This document shows positions 16,953-25,863 of a stretch of DNA of 41,890 nt, one piece after another. Each line of letters opens with the position of its first letter. Positions within the stretch are counted from its first letter, which is position 1. The notes beneath the pieces were generated by a model. The model did not search any database. It saw nothing but the letters and a program-made list of their open reading frames with translations, and was not told the origin of the DNA. The translations under genes and the position numbers were made by a program. The stretch comes from Candidatus Tectomicrobia bacterium RIFCSPLOWO2_12_FULL_69_37 (GTDB lineage: Bacteria > UBA8248): positions 1-41,890 of the forward strand of contig MGDP01000144.1 in NCBI GenBank assembly GCA_001790955.1, read 5' to 3'.

Positions 16953-18374
16953 TTAGACGCCCATCTTCTCCGCGAGGGCGAGCAGCGCCTCCCGGAACGG
17001 GGCCTCGGGGGCCCGGAGGATGCCCGCCCCGATCTGGCCGATCCCGGCCTGGCGGTGGGCGATGCCGGTGTTGATGATGGGGAGCACGTTCGTCTCCACC
17101 ACCTTCCGCACGTCGATGGCCATGGGTGCGCCCGCGAACTCCAGGACGGGGAGGGTGTAGTCCCGGCTCCGCGTCCAGGTGATGCCGTACATCTCGTTCG
17201 TCGCGCGCAGGGCCTCGGCGGGGGTGCCCCCCACGAACTGCACGATGGCGGGCGCCGCTCCCATGACGAACCCCCCCAGCCCCAGGGTCTCCATGATGGC
17301 GGAGTCGCCGATGTCGGGGTTGGCGTCCTCCTGGCGGAAGCCCGGGAAGAAGAGGCCGATGGGCATCTTGGCGGGCGCGGTGAACCAGCGCTCCCCCAGC
17401 CCGCTCACCCGGATCCCGAAGTCGGTCCCGTTCCGCGCCATGGTGTAGACGAGGGAGCAGTTCTCGACGCCCCGCATGGCCTCCAGGCTCGCCTTGGCCG
17501 AGGGCATCCCGTAGTTCAGGAAGAAGTGGTCGTTCCCGGAGATGAAGCGGGCGGCCCGGGCCACGAGCTTGCCGTCTCCCACGGCGTCCGCGAGGTGGGG
17601 CATGGTCATCCGGATGAAGGTGGCCGTGGCGGCGAGGTTGCGGTTGTGCACCTCGTCCCCCATGTGGATGGCGCGGGCGATGAGGTTCTTGATGTCCAGC
17701 CCGCCCATCGCCCGGATGGTGGCCCGGAGGGCGGGCCCCAGCTCCTCCCGCATCCAGCGCAGCCGGTCCAGCACTTCGGGGGAGTAGGCGCCGTAGCGGA
17801 GTACCTTGCCCAGGCCCTCGTTCAGGTTGCAGTAGGCCCGGTTCCCGCCGCCCAGCTCGGGCGGGGCCTGGTTCTCGATGACGTTGACGGGCATGGAGGG
17901 GGAGGTGACCCCCGCCATGGGCCCGACCGAGGAATGGTGGTGGCAGGGCTCGAAGGAGATCTCCCCGTTCGCTCCTAGGCGCTCCGCCTCCCTCTCGTCC
18001 TTGGCCCATCCTTCGAGGAGGATGGCGCCGACCACGGCCCCCCGCATGGGCCCGCTCATCCGCTCCCAGGCGATGGGGGGGCCAGAGTGCAGGATCATAC
18101 GGTCCTGCATGCCCGGTATCACGTCCTTGGCCGTCGCGACGTCGATCCATGTCGGGCGGGCGGCCTGGAGCCGTTCGGCGGCCCTCTCGTTCGCCTCATC
18201 GCAGGCTGACATCCGCTCGATGATCCCCGCCGTCTGGCGGTCCCCCCCGGCGGGAGGCTTCCAATCCACCTGGGCCGCCCGCCCCCCCTGGGCGCGGATG
18301 GACTCGGCGAAGAGCTCCGCCCCTACGTTGGCGACGCGGACGCCTTCCAGAAGGCTCAAGGGGTTCCCGCTCAT
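16953..18374 (-). CDS. DUF1116 family protein (YahG/YlbE-AllG-like)
   Basis: MSGNPLSLLEGVRVANVGAELFAESIRAQGGRAAQVDWKPPAGGD...HHHSSVGPMAGVTSPSMPVNVIEN...GNRAYCNLNEGLGKVLRYGAY...TARNGTDFGIRVSGLG-like DUF1116 motifs; adjacent to FdrA as in enteric bacteria. Confidence 0.85.
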   Translation of the reverse strand: MSGNPLSLLEGVRVANVGAELFAESIRAQGGRAAQVDWKPPAGGDRQTAGIIERMSACDEANERAAERLQAARPTWIDVATAKDVIPGMQDRMILHSGPPIAWERMSGPMRGAVVGAILLEGWAKDEREAERLGANGEISFEPCHHHSSVGPMAGVTSPSMPVNVIENQAPPELGGGNRAYCNLNEGLGKVLRYGAYSPEVLDRLRWMREELGPALRATIRAMGGLDIKNLIARAIHMGDEVHNRNLAATATFIRMTMPHLADAVGDGKLVARAARFISGNDHFFLNYGMPSAKASLEAMRGVENCSLVYTMARNGTDFGIRVSGLGERWFTAPAKMPIGLFFPGFRQEDANPDIGDSAIMETLGLGGFVMGAAPAIVQFVGGTPAEALRATNEMYGITWTRSRDYTLPVLEFAGAPMAIDVRKVVETNVLPIINTGIAHRQAGIGQIGAGILRAPEAPFREALLALAEKMGV

Positions 18375-19936
18375 CCCGCCATCTCCCGGAAGGCTGCTTC
18401 GGCCAGCAGGCAGGCCTCGGCGTGCGTCTCGGCCACGACGGCGCCCGCCGCCTCCAGCTTGCGCCGCTGGGTCTCCAGCCCCTGAGGGTCGCCTGCCGTC
18501 CCCGTCACGCTGCACAGGCAGAGGACGTCTGGGTGCTCCCGCCTGGCCCGGGCTACCGTCTTGGCGGTCTCTCCCCCCGGATCGGGATGGGCGCCCAGCC
18601 CCAGGACGACGTCGAAGAGGAGCACCGCCGTCTCCGGGTTCCCCGCCTCGCGCAGCATCTGCCCCTCGCGGAGGGAGGGCTCGATCATGGGGTGGGGGCG
18701 GCCCCGGGTGAAGTGGTCGTCCCCCAGGTCGATGACGGTGTGCCCCGGTGAGGTTTCGGGATCGGCCAGCTTGTCCGCCTTCACGAGGGGGGCGTTCGAG
18801 CGGATGGCCCCCAGGGTCTTGCGCAGGATGGCTTGGGCCTCGGCGCAGAGGGTGCCCCCGGTGTAAAGGCCGCGCAGGAACCTCCGGCGGCTGTCTTTCT
18901 TGCTTTGCGCCCAGGCCGTGACCTTGGCGAGAAGATCGGGGGAAGGGATGGGAGCCGGGGGGGCGGCGCCTCCCTTCGAGAGAGAGGCGGCCAGGTGCCC
19001 CGCCTCGGCCAGCGTCCCCGCGGCGCGGAGATCGGCCTTGCCCCGGTACGCGCTCCGGATGGCGCCTGCGTCCGCTCCGACGAAGTGGATGACGGCGGGC
19101 TTCCCGGCTTCGCCGAGGGCGCCGAGAATCGCCTGGAGGGCCCGGGGCTCGGGCGGCTTCCCCAGGATGAGGAGGACCTCCGCCGCCTGATCCGCCGCGA
19201 GGAAGCGGATGGCATCCACCATGGCGAGGCCGCCCACCGCGTCCGTCACGTCGCGCCCGCCCGTCCCCAGGGCGCAGCGGACGCCCCCGCCCGCGCGGTC
19301 GATGGCAGCCAGCGCTTCTTGGATGCCCGTCCCCGCCGCCCCCACGATCCCGATGGGGCCAGGGAGGACCACGTTGCAGAAGCCTAGGCCCACTCCCCCG
19401 ATGTGGCAGGTGCCGCAGTCCGGCCCCATCACGAGGAGCCCCTGCTCCCGCCCCAGGCGCTTGAGGACCACCTCGTCCTCGACCGGGACGTTGTCGCTGA
19501 AGATGAGGCAGTGGAGCCCCTTGCGCAGCGCCCGCTCCGCCTCCCGGCGTACCCAGGGGCCGGGGATGGAGAGGAGGGCCAGGTTGATGCCGGGGTCCGC
19601 CCCCAGGGCGGCGTCGAGGCTGGCGAACGAGAGAGGTGGGATGAAGCCTGGGGACGCCTGGGGGCGGGCGGTCAAGGCCGCCTCCATCTCTCGCAGCGCC
19701 GCCGCCGCCGCGGCCTCGCTCTCGGCCAGGACCGCGAGCACGAGGTCGTTGGGGCCCGCCCCCTTCGCCGCCTCCATCGGGAAGCCGGCCCCCCGGAACT
19801 GCTCCAGGTTCATGGGGGTGCCGAGGACGGCCATCGCCTGGCGGACGCCGGGGCGCGCGGAGGCCGCGGAGCTGATCCGCATGAGCTTGATCGAATCCTG
19901 GTACGCCCCCGGGAGGACCCGGGCCAAGGAGGGCAT
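18371..19936 (-). CDS. fdrA: FdrA family protein (YahF/AllF-like, succinyl-CoA synthetase alpha-like)
   Basis: RVLPGAYQDSIKLMRISSAASARPGVRQAMAVLGTPMNLEQF; LVMGPDCGTCHIGGVGLGFCN; GIVGAAGTGIQEALAAIDRAGGGVRCALGTGGRDVTDAVGG; ATGA overlap with DUF1116 start. Confidence 0.87.
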   Translation of the reverse strand: MPSLARVLPGAYQDSIKLMRISSAASARPGVRQAMAVLGTPMNLEQFRGAGFPMEAAKGAGPNDLVLAVLAESEAAAAAALREMEAALTARPQASPGFIPPLSFASLDAALGADPGINLALLSIPGPWVRREAERALRKGLHCLIFSDNVPVEDEVVLKRLGREQGLLVMGPDCGTCHIGGVGLGFCNVVLPGPIGIVGAAGTGIQEALAAIDRAGGGVRCALGTGGRDVTDAVGGLAMVDAIRFLAADQAAEVLLILGKPPEPRALQAILGALGEAGKPAVIHFVGADAGAIRSAYRGKADLRAAGTLAEAGHLAASLSKGGAAPPAPIPSPDLLAKVTAWAQSKKDSRRRFLRGLYTGGTLCAEAQAILRKTLGAIRSNAPLVKADKLADPETSPGHTVIDLGDDHFTRGRPHPMIEPSLREGQMLREAGNPETAVLLFDVVLGLGAHPDPGGETAKTVARARREHPDVLCLCSVTGTAGDPQGLETQRRKLEAAGAVVAETHAEACLLAEAAFREMAG

Positions 19937-19955
19937 GAGGGCTTCTCTCCTTCGG

Positions 19956-20672
19956 TCAGTCCACTATCGCCACGGCCCGGATGGGGGAGCCGGAGACGCC
20001 CCGGAACTTGATGGGCAGCACCGAGAGCTTGAAGCCGAAGGGCTTCGGGATGAGGTGGAGGTTGATCATGTTTTCGATGTGGCAGTAGTCCTTCTCGAGC
20101 ATGACGCGGTGGGCCTCCCAGTAGCGCCGGGTCTGGTGCATCTTCCAGATGGGCACGTCCCAGCCGCTCGCGTCGATGCCCATGACGCGGACGCCGTTGT
20201 CAATGAGGTAGTGGGTGGCCTCGGCGCTCATGCCGGGCTGGTTCTTGGTGTAGTCGGGGTCGGTCTCCCAGTTGCGGCTGGCGTCGGTGCGGATGAGGAC
20301 GATGTCGAGAGGCTTGAGCCTGTAGTTGATCTTCCTGAGGGCGGCCTGGATGTCCGCCGCCATGATCTCGTAGCCGCTCTCCTTGTCCGTGAAGTCGAGC
20401 ACGACGCCGCCCGAGAAGCACCACTCCAGGGGGATCCGCTCCGTGGTAAAGCCCTTGGGGTTGTTGTGCCAGGGCGAGTCGATGTGGGTGCCGGTGTGGT
20501 CGCTCATGAAGATGACACAGTGGTTGGTGACGACGGGGGCGCCGTAGTTGATGGAGCCCGTCCGCCGGGCCACGGTGTCCCAGTCCTCGTCCACCGTGAG
20601 GCTGGGGCCGGGGAGGTCCGGGTAGATGGGCATCCCGCGGTAGATCTCCATGCTGAGGTCGATCATCTTCAT
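19956..20672 (-). CDS. Cyclase family protein (kynurenine formamidase-like)
   Basis: MKMIDLSMEIYRGMPIYPDLPGPSL...SDHTGTHIDSPWHNN...VLIRTD...GVRVMGIDASGWD; HxGTHxDxPxH cyclase motif. Confidence 0.88.
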   Translation of the reverse strand: MKMIDLSMEIYRGMPIYPDLPGPSLTVDEDWDTVARRTGSINYGAPVVTNHCVIFMSDHTGTHIDSPWHNNPKGFTTERIPLEWCFSGGVVLDFTDKESGYEIMAADIQAALRKINYRLKPLDIVLIRTDASRNWETDPDYTKNQPGMSAEATHYLIDNGVRVMGIDASGWDVPIWKMHQTRRYWEAHRVMLEKDYCHIENMINLHLIPKPFGFKLSVLPIKFRGVSGSPIRAVAIVD

Positions 20673-23600
20673 CGCCGTGCTCTCCCTCGTCTCGACACCG
20701 CGCGCTTCACGGAAGTGTTTGATCTCGAATTGGTTGGACGAACCGATCGGTCGAAAAACGGCCGCTTCCGGCCGCGCTTCTTCTTCAGGAGGCTCCGCTG
20801 CTTTTCCGTCGCCGCCGCGTCGACTGGGGCGTCCTCTCCTTTCCCGATCACGACGCCGTAGTCCCGCCGGGCGCCCTCCCGCGTGACCTTCCCCCACAGG
20901 ACGTCCTGCCGGACGAGCTCGGTCTCCCGCTCCAGAGGATCGCCCCAGCCGCCCCCGCCCGTGGTGACGACCCGGACGATGTCCCCTTTCTTCACCGGCA
21001 CCCGGTTGCTCAGGGCGGGGACCACTCTCTCGCGGGAGGTCCCCGGATTCAAGGTGATGCCGTAGAGCCCCCCCGCCATCCCGCGATTCACCCCCCAGGG
21101 AGGGATGATCGAGCGGTCGGCGTTGCTGAGGGCCTCGCAGTCGCACAGGATGCGGAACTCCTTGAAGTAGCCCAGGCCCCCCCGGCACTTCCCAGGGCCC
21201 CCCGAGTCGGGCGCCAGGCCCAGCCGCTCGACCCGGACGGGGAAGCGGCTCTCGCTGAACTCGGCCGGGAGGTTCCGGCTGTTGGGTACCACGTGAATGA
21301 CGTCCACCCCGTCCCCCCAGGGCCTGCCGCCCGAGCCCCCGCCCAGGATCTCGCGGAAGAGGAAGAACTTGCCGCCGGGGCCGTGGCCGTGGACGCCCCA
21401 GTAGCGGATAGTTTCCTGGTCGGCGGGCATCCGGCCTCCCGTGGCCACCCCCAGCACCCCGCAGAAGAGGCTCAGCAGGCGCAGGATGGTGAAGGTGCGC
21501 ATGTTGGTGGGGGCGGGGAAGACCGGGGTGATGAGGGTGCCCGGCTCGGGGAATTGGACGTCCATCAGGCGGCAGATGCCCTCGTTCACGTCGATCTCGA
21601 ACATCCGGTCGTAGCTGTCCGCCAGGTTGCGTAGGATGGGCCCGATCCACTTCTTCAGGAAGGCGCCTTCGGCGTAGTCGCCCGGCCAGTTGATGGGGCC
21701 CTTGGCCTGGGGGGAGGTGCCCCGGAAGTCGAGGCGGAGGCGGCCGTTCCGCTTCGTCATCTTGAGCTTGAGGGTGTGGCGCCGGCCGTTCTCCACGCCG
21801 TCGCTCTCGATGTAGTCCTCCCAGGCGTAGGTCCCGTCCTTGATCTTGGAGATCAACTCCTCCCGGATGGTACGCTCACACTTGTCCAGCAGGGCCTCGA
21901 AGCAGCCGTTGACCGTCTCCCGCCCGAAACGCTCGAAGAGCTCGACGAGGCGCGCCCCGCCCGCCCGGCAGGCCGAGATCTCGGCGTCGATGTCGGCCTG
22001 GAGGTGCTCCCCGAGGCGGCTGTTTCGGAAGATGACTTTGTACACCGCCTCGTTCCGGACGCCACGGTCGTAGAGCTTGATGGGGGGGACGAGGATGCCC
22101 TCCTGGAAGACATCGGTGGCGTTCGTGGGGAGGCTGCCCGGCACCATGCCCCCCACGTCGTCGTGGTGGCCGAACACCAGGGCGAAGGCGGAGAGCTTCC
22201 CGTAATGGAAGATTGGCACGCAGGAGCAGAGGTCGGGGAGGTGCCCGATGCCCCCTTCCGCGAGATAGATGTCGTTCCAGAGGAAGACGTCTCCCGCATG
22301 GATATCCTCGAGGGGCCAGTTCTTGAGGACGGGGTCGACGACGGCCGAGTAGGAGCGCCCCGTCAGCTTCCTCCCCTTCACGTCGAAAAGACCCACCCGG
22401 TAGTCGTGCATGTCGCGGATGAGGGGGGAGCGCGCCGTCCGCTCGACGAGGTCCTCCATCTCGCGCTCGGCGGCGTAGAGGGCGCCCTCCACGATCTCCT
22501 GCACGACGGGGCTGGCCGTTTCCTGGGAGGCGGTCTTCGCCTTCGGGGCCAGCTGGATCCGGAGGTTGTTCCACTTGTCCACCCGGCAGCCGGCGCCCGG
22601 CGGCACCACGGTGGTGGAGCCGAACTCCTCGATGACGCAGGGGCCCTGCACCCGGTCCCCCAGCCCGAGCCGGCCTCGGTCGTACAGGGGAGTGGACACG
22701 TATCCCTGGCCCGCGAAGTAGACGGGCCGCGCGCCCTTCCGGGCGCGCTCGGGGCCCCCACTGGACCCGACCCGTCTCCGCGGGTGCCGCTCCAGTTCCC
22801 CCACGGCGGTGAGGCGCAGGTTCACGATCTCGACGGGGGTGTGGTTCTCGTAGTTGAAGCCGAATTGGGCGCGGTACGCCGCGTGGAAAAAAGAAGCGGA
22901 CCGGGACAGGGAGCGGGCGAAGCCACCTTCCGCCGGGAGCTCCACCGTCATCTCCTGGCCTTCGCCGAAGTAGCGCATGTCGGCCGAGCGGAGGAAGCGG
23001 CGGCGCGCCGGAGGGATCTCCTCCTTGGCCAGGTCGTCCTGCGCCTCGGCCTCCATGCGCTGGAAATCCCTTTCCAGCGCCTTGGGCTTCGCTTCGTCCA
23101 GGCGGGTGATGTGGGTCCGCACGTAGTCGTTCCGCAGATCCACCTCGACGAGCCCCACGGCGCTCCCGCAGCCCGGCTGGGCGGGCACCACGATCTCCCG
23201 GATGCCGAGCACCTCCGCGATGTCAGCCGCCATGAGGGGGCCCGCCCCTCCGAAGGCGAGGAGGGCGTATTCCCTCGGATCTTTCCCGCGGTTCACCGTC
23301 ATCTGGCGGATGGCGAGGGCTTGGTTCCAGGCGGCGACCTCGACGATCCCCCGGGCCGCTTCCACGGGGGAGAGGCCCTGGGGCCCGGCGAGGCGGCGGA
23401 CGCCCTCCTCCGCCTTGGCGCGGTCCAGCGGAATCCCGCCCCCGACGAGGCTTGTGGGGAGCCTGCCGAGGAGGAGCTCGGCGTCGGTCACGGTGGGCTC
23501 GCCCCCTCCCTTGCCGTAGCACATGGGGCCGGGGTCGGCCCCGGCGCTCCGCGGCCCGACCCGGAGCCTCCCCTCGGGGTTCACCCAGGCGATGGAGCCC

Positions 23601-24610
23601 CCGCCGGTGCCGACCGTCACGATGTCGATCATGGGGAGCTTGACTTGGTAATGGCCCAGCTTCGCGGAGGTGGTGTGGCGGGGCTTGCCGTCCTCGATGA
23701 CGGAGACGTCCGTCGAGGTGCCTCCCGCGTCCAGGGTGATCACCTTGCCGAGTTTGGCCGCCGCGGCGATGGCGGCCCCAGCCAGGGCGCCGGCCGCCGG
23801 TCCGGAGAGGGCGGTGGTGAGGGGCCGGCCAGCGATGGCCTGCACGCTCATCACCCCGCCGTTCGATTTCATCACCAGGAAGGGGGTCTTGGGGGTGAGC
23901 GTCCCGGCTACGCCCCCGCGCGCCCGCTCGATGTACCTCAGGATGATCGGCTTGCACGCGGCGTCCATGAGGGTAGCCAGGGCCCGCTCGTACTCTTGGT
24001 ATTCCGGGAGGACCTCGGAGGAGAGGGAGACGCAGCAGCCGGGGAATTCCTCCCGGAAGATCTCGCGGACGCGGCGCTCATGGGAGGGGTTGGCGTAGGC
24101 GTGGAGGAGGCAGACGCCCACCGCCGCCACCCGCATCTCCCGCAGGCGCCGCGCGGCCCGGGCTACGCCTCTCTCGTCGAGGGGACGGAGCTCCCGGCCC
24201 CTGAAATCCATCCGCCCCCGCACCTCGAGCACCCGGTCGACCGGAACGAGGCGGGGAGGCTTCACCCAGAAGAAGGAGTTCCCGTAGCCGTCCGGCACGC
24301 TCTGGCGGGCGATTTCGAGAAGGAAGCGGAAGCCCCCGTTCACGATCAGGCCCATGTTGTGGTCTTCACGCTCGAGGAGGGCGTTGGTGGCCACAGTGGT
24401 CCCGTGGACGAAGGTGTGGACCTGCCCGGGGGTGGCGCCCGCCTCCCGGAGGATCTCCCGGATGGCGGACTGAAGGGCTTGGGAGGGATCGGACGGTGTG
24501 GAGGGGACCTTCGAGGAGAAGATGGTCCCGTCGGTTGAACGGACGGCCACGACGTCGGTGAAGGTACCCCCCGTGTCCACCCCGATTCGGAACAGCGGGT
24601 CGTTCTGCAT
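20669..24610 (-). CDS. Fused hydantoinase/oxoprolinase, HyuA (N-terminal) + HyuB (C-terminal)
   Basis: HyuA: RIGVDTGGTFTDVVAVRS, TVATNALLER, LTTALSGPAAGALAGA, TLDAGGTSTDVSV. HyuB begins near SPVVQEIVEGALYAAEREMEDLVERTARSPLIRDMHDYRVGLFD and includes WNDIYLAEGGIGHLPD, FGHHDDVGG, DFRGTSPQAKGPIN, TTGGGGWGDPLER. Single ORF of about 1313 aa; ATGA overlap with cyclase start. Confidence 0.92.
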   Translation of the reverse strand: MQNDPLFRIGVDTGGTFTDVVAVRSTDGTIFSSKVPSTPSDPSQALQSAIREILREAGATPGQVHTFVHGTTVATNALLEREDHNMGLIVNGGFRFLLEIARQSVPDGYGNSFFWVKPPRLVPVDRVLEVRGRMDFRGRELRPLDERGVARAARRLREMRVAAVGVCLLHAYANPSHERRVREIFREEFPGCCVSLSSEVLPEYQEYERALATLMDAACKPIILRYIERARGGVAGTLTPKTPFLVMKSNGGVMSVQAIAGRPLTTALSGPAAGALAGAAIAAAAKLGKVITLDAGGTSTDVSVIEDGKPRHTTSAKLGHYQVKLPMIDIVTVGTGGGSIAWVNPEGRLRVGPRSAGADPGPMCYGKGGGEPTVTDAELLLGRLPTSLVGGGIPLDRAKAEEGVRRLAGPQGLSPVEAARGIVEVAAWNQALAIRQMTVNRGKDPREYALLAFGGAGPLMAADIAEVLGIREIVVPAQPGCGSAVGLVEVDLRNDYVRTHITRLDEAKPKALERDFQRMEAEAQDDLAKEEIPPARRRFLRSADMRYFGEGQEMTVELPAEGGFARSLSRSASFFHAAYRAQFGFNYENHTPVEIVNLRLTAVGELERHPRRRVGSSGGPERARKGARPVYFAGQGYVSTPLYDRGRLGLGDRVQGPCVIEEFGSTTVVPPGAGCRVDKWNNLRIQLAPKAKTASQETASPVVQEIVEGALYAAEREMEDLVERTARSPLIRDMHDYRVGLFDVKGRKLTGRSYSAVVDPVLKNWPLEDIHAGDVFLWNDIYLAEGGIGHLPDLCSCVPIFHYGKLSAFALVFGHHDDVGGMVPGSLPTNATDVFQEGILVPPIKLYDRGVRNEAVYKVIFRNSRLGEHLQADIDAEISACRAGGARLVELFERFGRETVNGCFEALLDKCERTIREELISKIKDGTYAWEDYIESDGVENGRRHTLKLKMTKRNGRLRLDFRGTSPQAKGPINWPGDYAEGAFLKKWIGPILRNLADSYDRMFEIDVNEGICRLMDVQFPEPGTLITPVFPAPTNMRTFTILRLLSLFCGVLGVATGGRMPADQETIRYWGVHGHGPGGKFFLFREILGGGSGGRPWGDGVDVIHVVPNSRNLPAEFSESRFPVRVERLGLAPDSGGPGKCRGGLGYFKEFRILCDCEALSNADRSIIPPWGVNRGMAGGLYGITLNPGTSRERVVPALSNRVPVKKGDIVRVVTTGGGGWGDPLERETELVRQDVLWGKVTREGARRDYGVVIGKGEDAPVDAAATEKQRSLLKKKRGRKRPFFDRSVRPTNSRSNTSVKRAVSRRGRARR

Positions 24611-24766
24611 CGGCGCTCCTGGCCTGGATTCTGGGTGGCGCTCTGGGACCTTCCCTGGAGCGGGGAGGCCCTCCGCTCCCGCGGACGGGAGAGCCAACTG
24701 TAAAAGATCGAGGGGAAAAAGAAAACGCGCCGGGCCGGATGGATTTACCCCCGTCCCGGGGGATCG

Positions 24767-24796
24767 GATATACTCCGCTGGGGGTGCGGGTTCCAA
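24767..24796 (-). promoter_or_regulatory. Candidate promoter for the hyuAB operon
   Basis: On the - strand: TTGGAA, 18-bp spacer, TATATC (4/6 matches each); about 160 bp upstream of the HyuAB ATG. Confidence 0.3.
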
Positions 24797-24915
24797 TAGG
24801 AGATGCCGGTTTATTTCATCGAATTTCGCTTGGCAGGCCGGATGCAAATCTAGTCAAAGAAGGGGCACCACGAAGCGGGGCAGGGTGACTGCCTGACGCG
24901 AGGGAGTGGAGTGCC

Positions 24916-25863
24916 GTGTCGTTGGGATTTGTTTTCGACATCTCGCTGCTCCAGCTGACCATGGTCATGATGGCCCCCCTGATCATCGCCTGCCTGGGCG
25001 AGATCATCATCGAGCGGTCCGGCATCTTGAATGTGGGCATCGAGGGCATCGTGACCGTGGGCTCGGTGGCGGGCTTTCTGGGCACCTTCATGATGGGCAG
25101 CCCAGTGCTGGGCTGCCTGACCGCGATGATGGCCGGCGGCATCCTCTCGCTCTTGCTCGCCTATTTCGCCATCTCGATGCGGGCGAACCAGATCGTGGTC
25201 GGGCTGGGGATCTTCGTCCTGGGACTCGGCCTCTCGCCCCTTTCCTATCGTCTCGCCGTCGGGGTCGTCCAATCCCCGCCCCAGATCAAAACCCTCTCCG
25301 GGGTCCCCGTCCCCCTCCTGGGGAATATCCCCTATGTGGGGGAGGTCCTGTTCCGCCAGAACATCCTGGTTTACCTGACGTATTTCCTGGTGGCGGCGGT
25401 CGCCTTCTTCCTTTTCAAGACCCCCCTGGGGCTGCGGCTGCGCTCCTGCGGGGAGAACCCCCGGGCGGCCGATTCGCTCGGCATCAACGTGACGGCGATG
25501 CGCTACGGGGCGTGCGTCGTGGGGGGGTTCTTCCTCGGGCTGGCGGGCGCCTACCTGCCCCTCCTCATCACGGGCACCTTCACCGACAACCTGGTGAACG
25601 GGCGGGGCTGGCTGGCCCTTATGCTGGTCATCTTCGGGCGTTGGATGCCGCTGTGGGCCTTCCTGGGCGCGCTGCTGTTCGCCTACGTGGACGCCTTCCA
25701 GTTCAAGGTCAGTTCGCTGCCCCAGATGGCCAAGGCCGTTCCGCCCCAGTTCCTCCTCATGCTCCCCTATGTGTTCGCCATGCTCGTCCTGGTCAAGGTC
25801 GCGAGCGGGGCCGAAGCGCCCAGAGCCCTGACCCGCCCCTATGACCGGGAGTCGAGGGAATGA
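24916..25863 (+). CDS. ABC transporter permease, BMP/nucleoside-importer type (YufQ-like)
   Basis: LIIACLGEIIIERSGILNVGIEGIVTVGSVAGFLG...GLRLRSCGENPRAADSLGINV; GTG start. Confidence 0.87.
   Translation: MSLGFVFDISLLQLTMVMMAPLIIACLGEIIIERSGILNVGIEGIVTVGSVAGFLGTFMMGSPVLGCLTAMMAGGILSLLLAYFAISMRANQIVVGLGIFVLGLGLSPLSYRLAVGVVQSPPQIKTLSGVPVPLLGNIPYVGEVLFRQNILVYLTYFLVAAVAFFLFKTPLGLRLRSCGENPRAADSLGINVTAMRYGACVVGGFFLGLAGAYLPLLITGTFTDNLVNGRGWLALMLVIFGRWMPLWAFLGALLFAYVDAFQFKVSSLPQMAKAVPPQFLLMLPYVFAMLVLVKVASGAEAPRALTRPYDRESRE

Noticed and set aside
15658-18150. 830-aa minus-strand ORF
   Set aside because: Spans antisense of the FMN dehydrogenase duplication and an alternate frame of DUF1116; Arg/Pro/His-rich with internal repetition inherited from the DNA duplication.
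21776-24538. 920-aa plus-strand ORF
   Set aside because: Antisense to hyuAB, which has clear family motifs. The product is low complexity (G/D/E/H/R rich), typical of shadow ORFs in GC-rich DNA.
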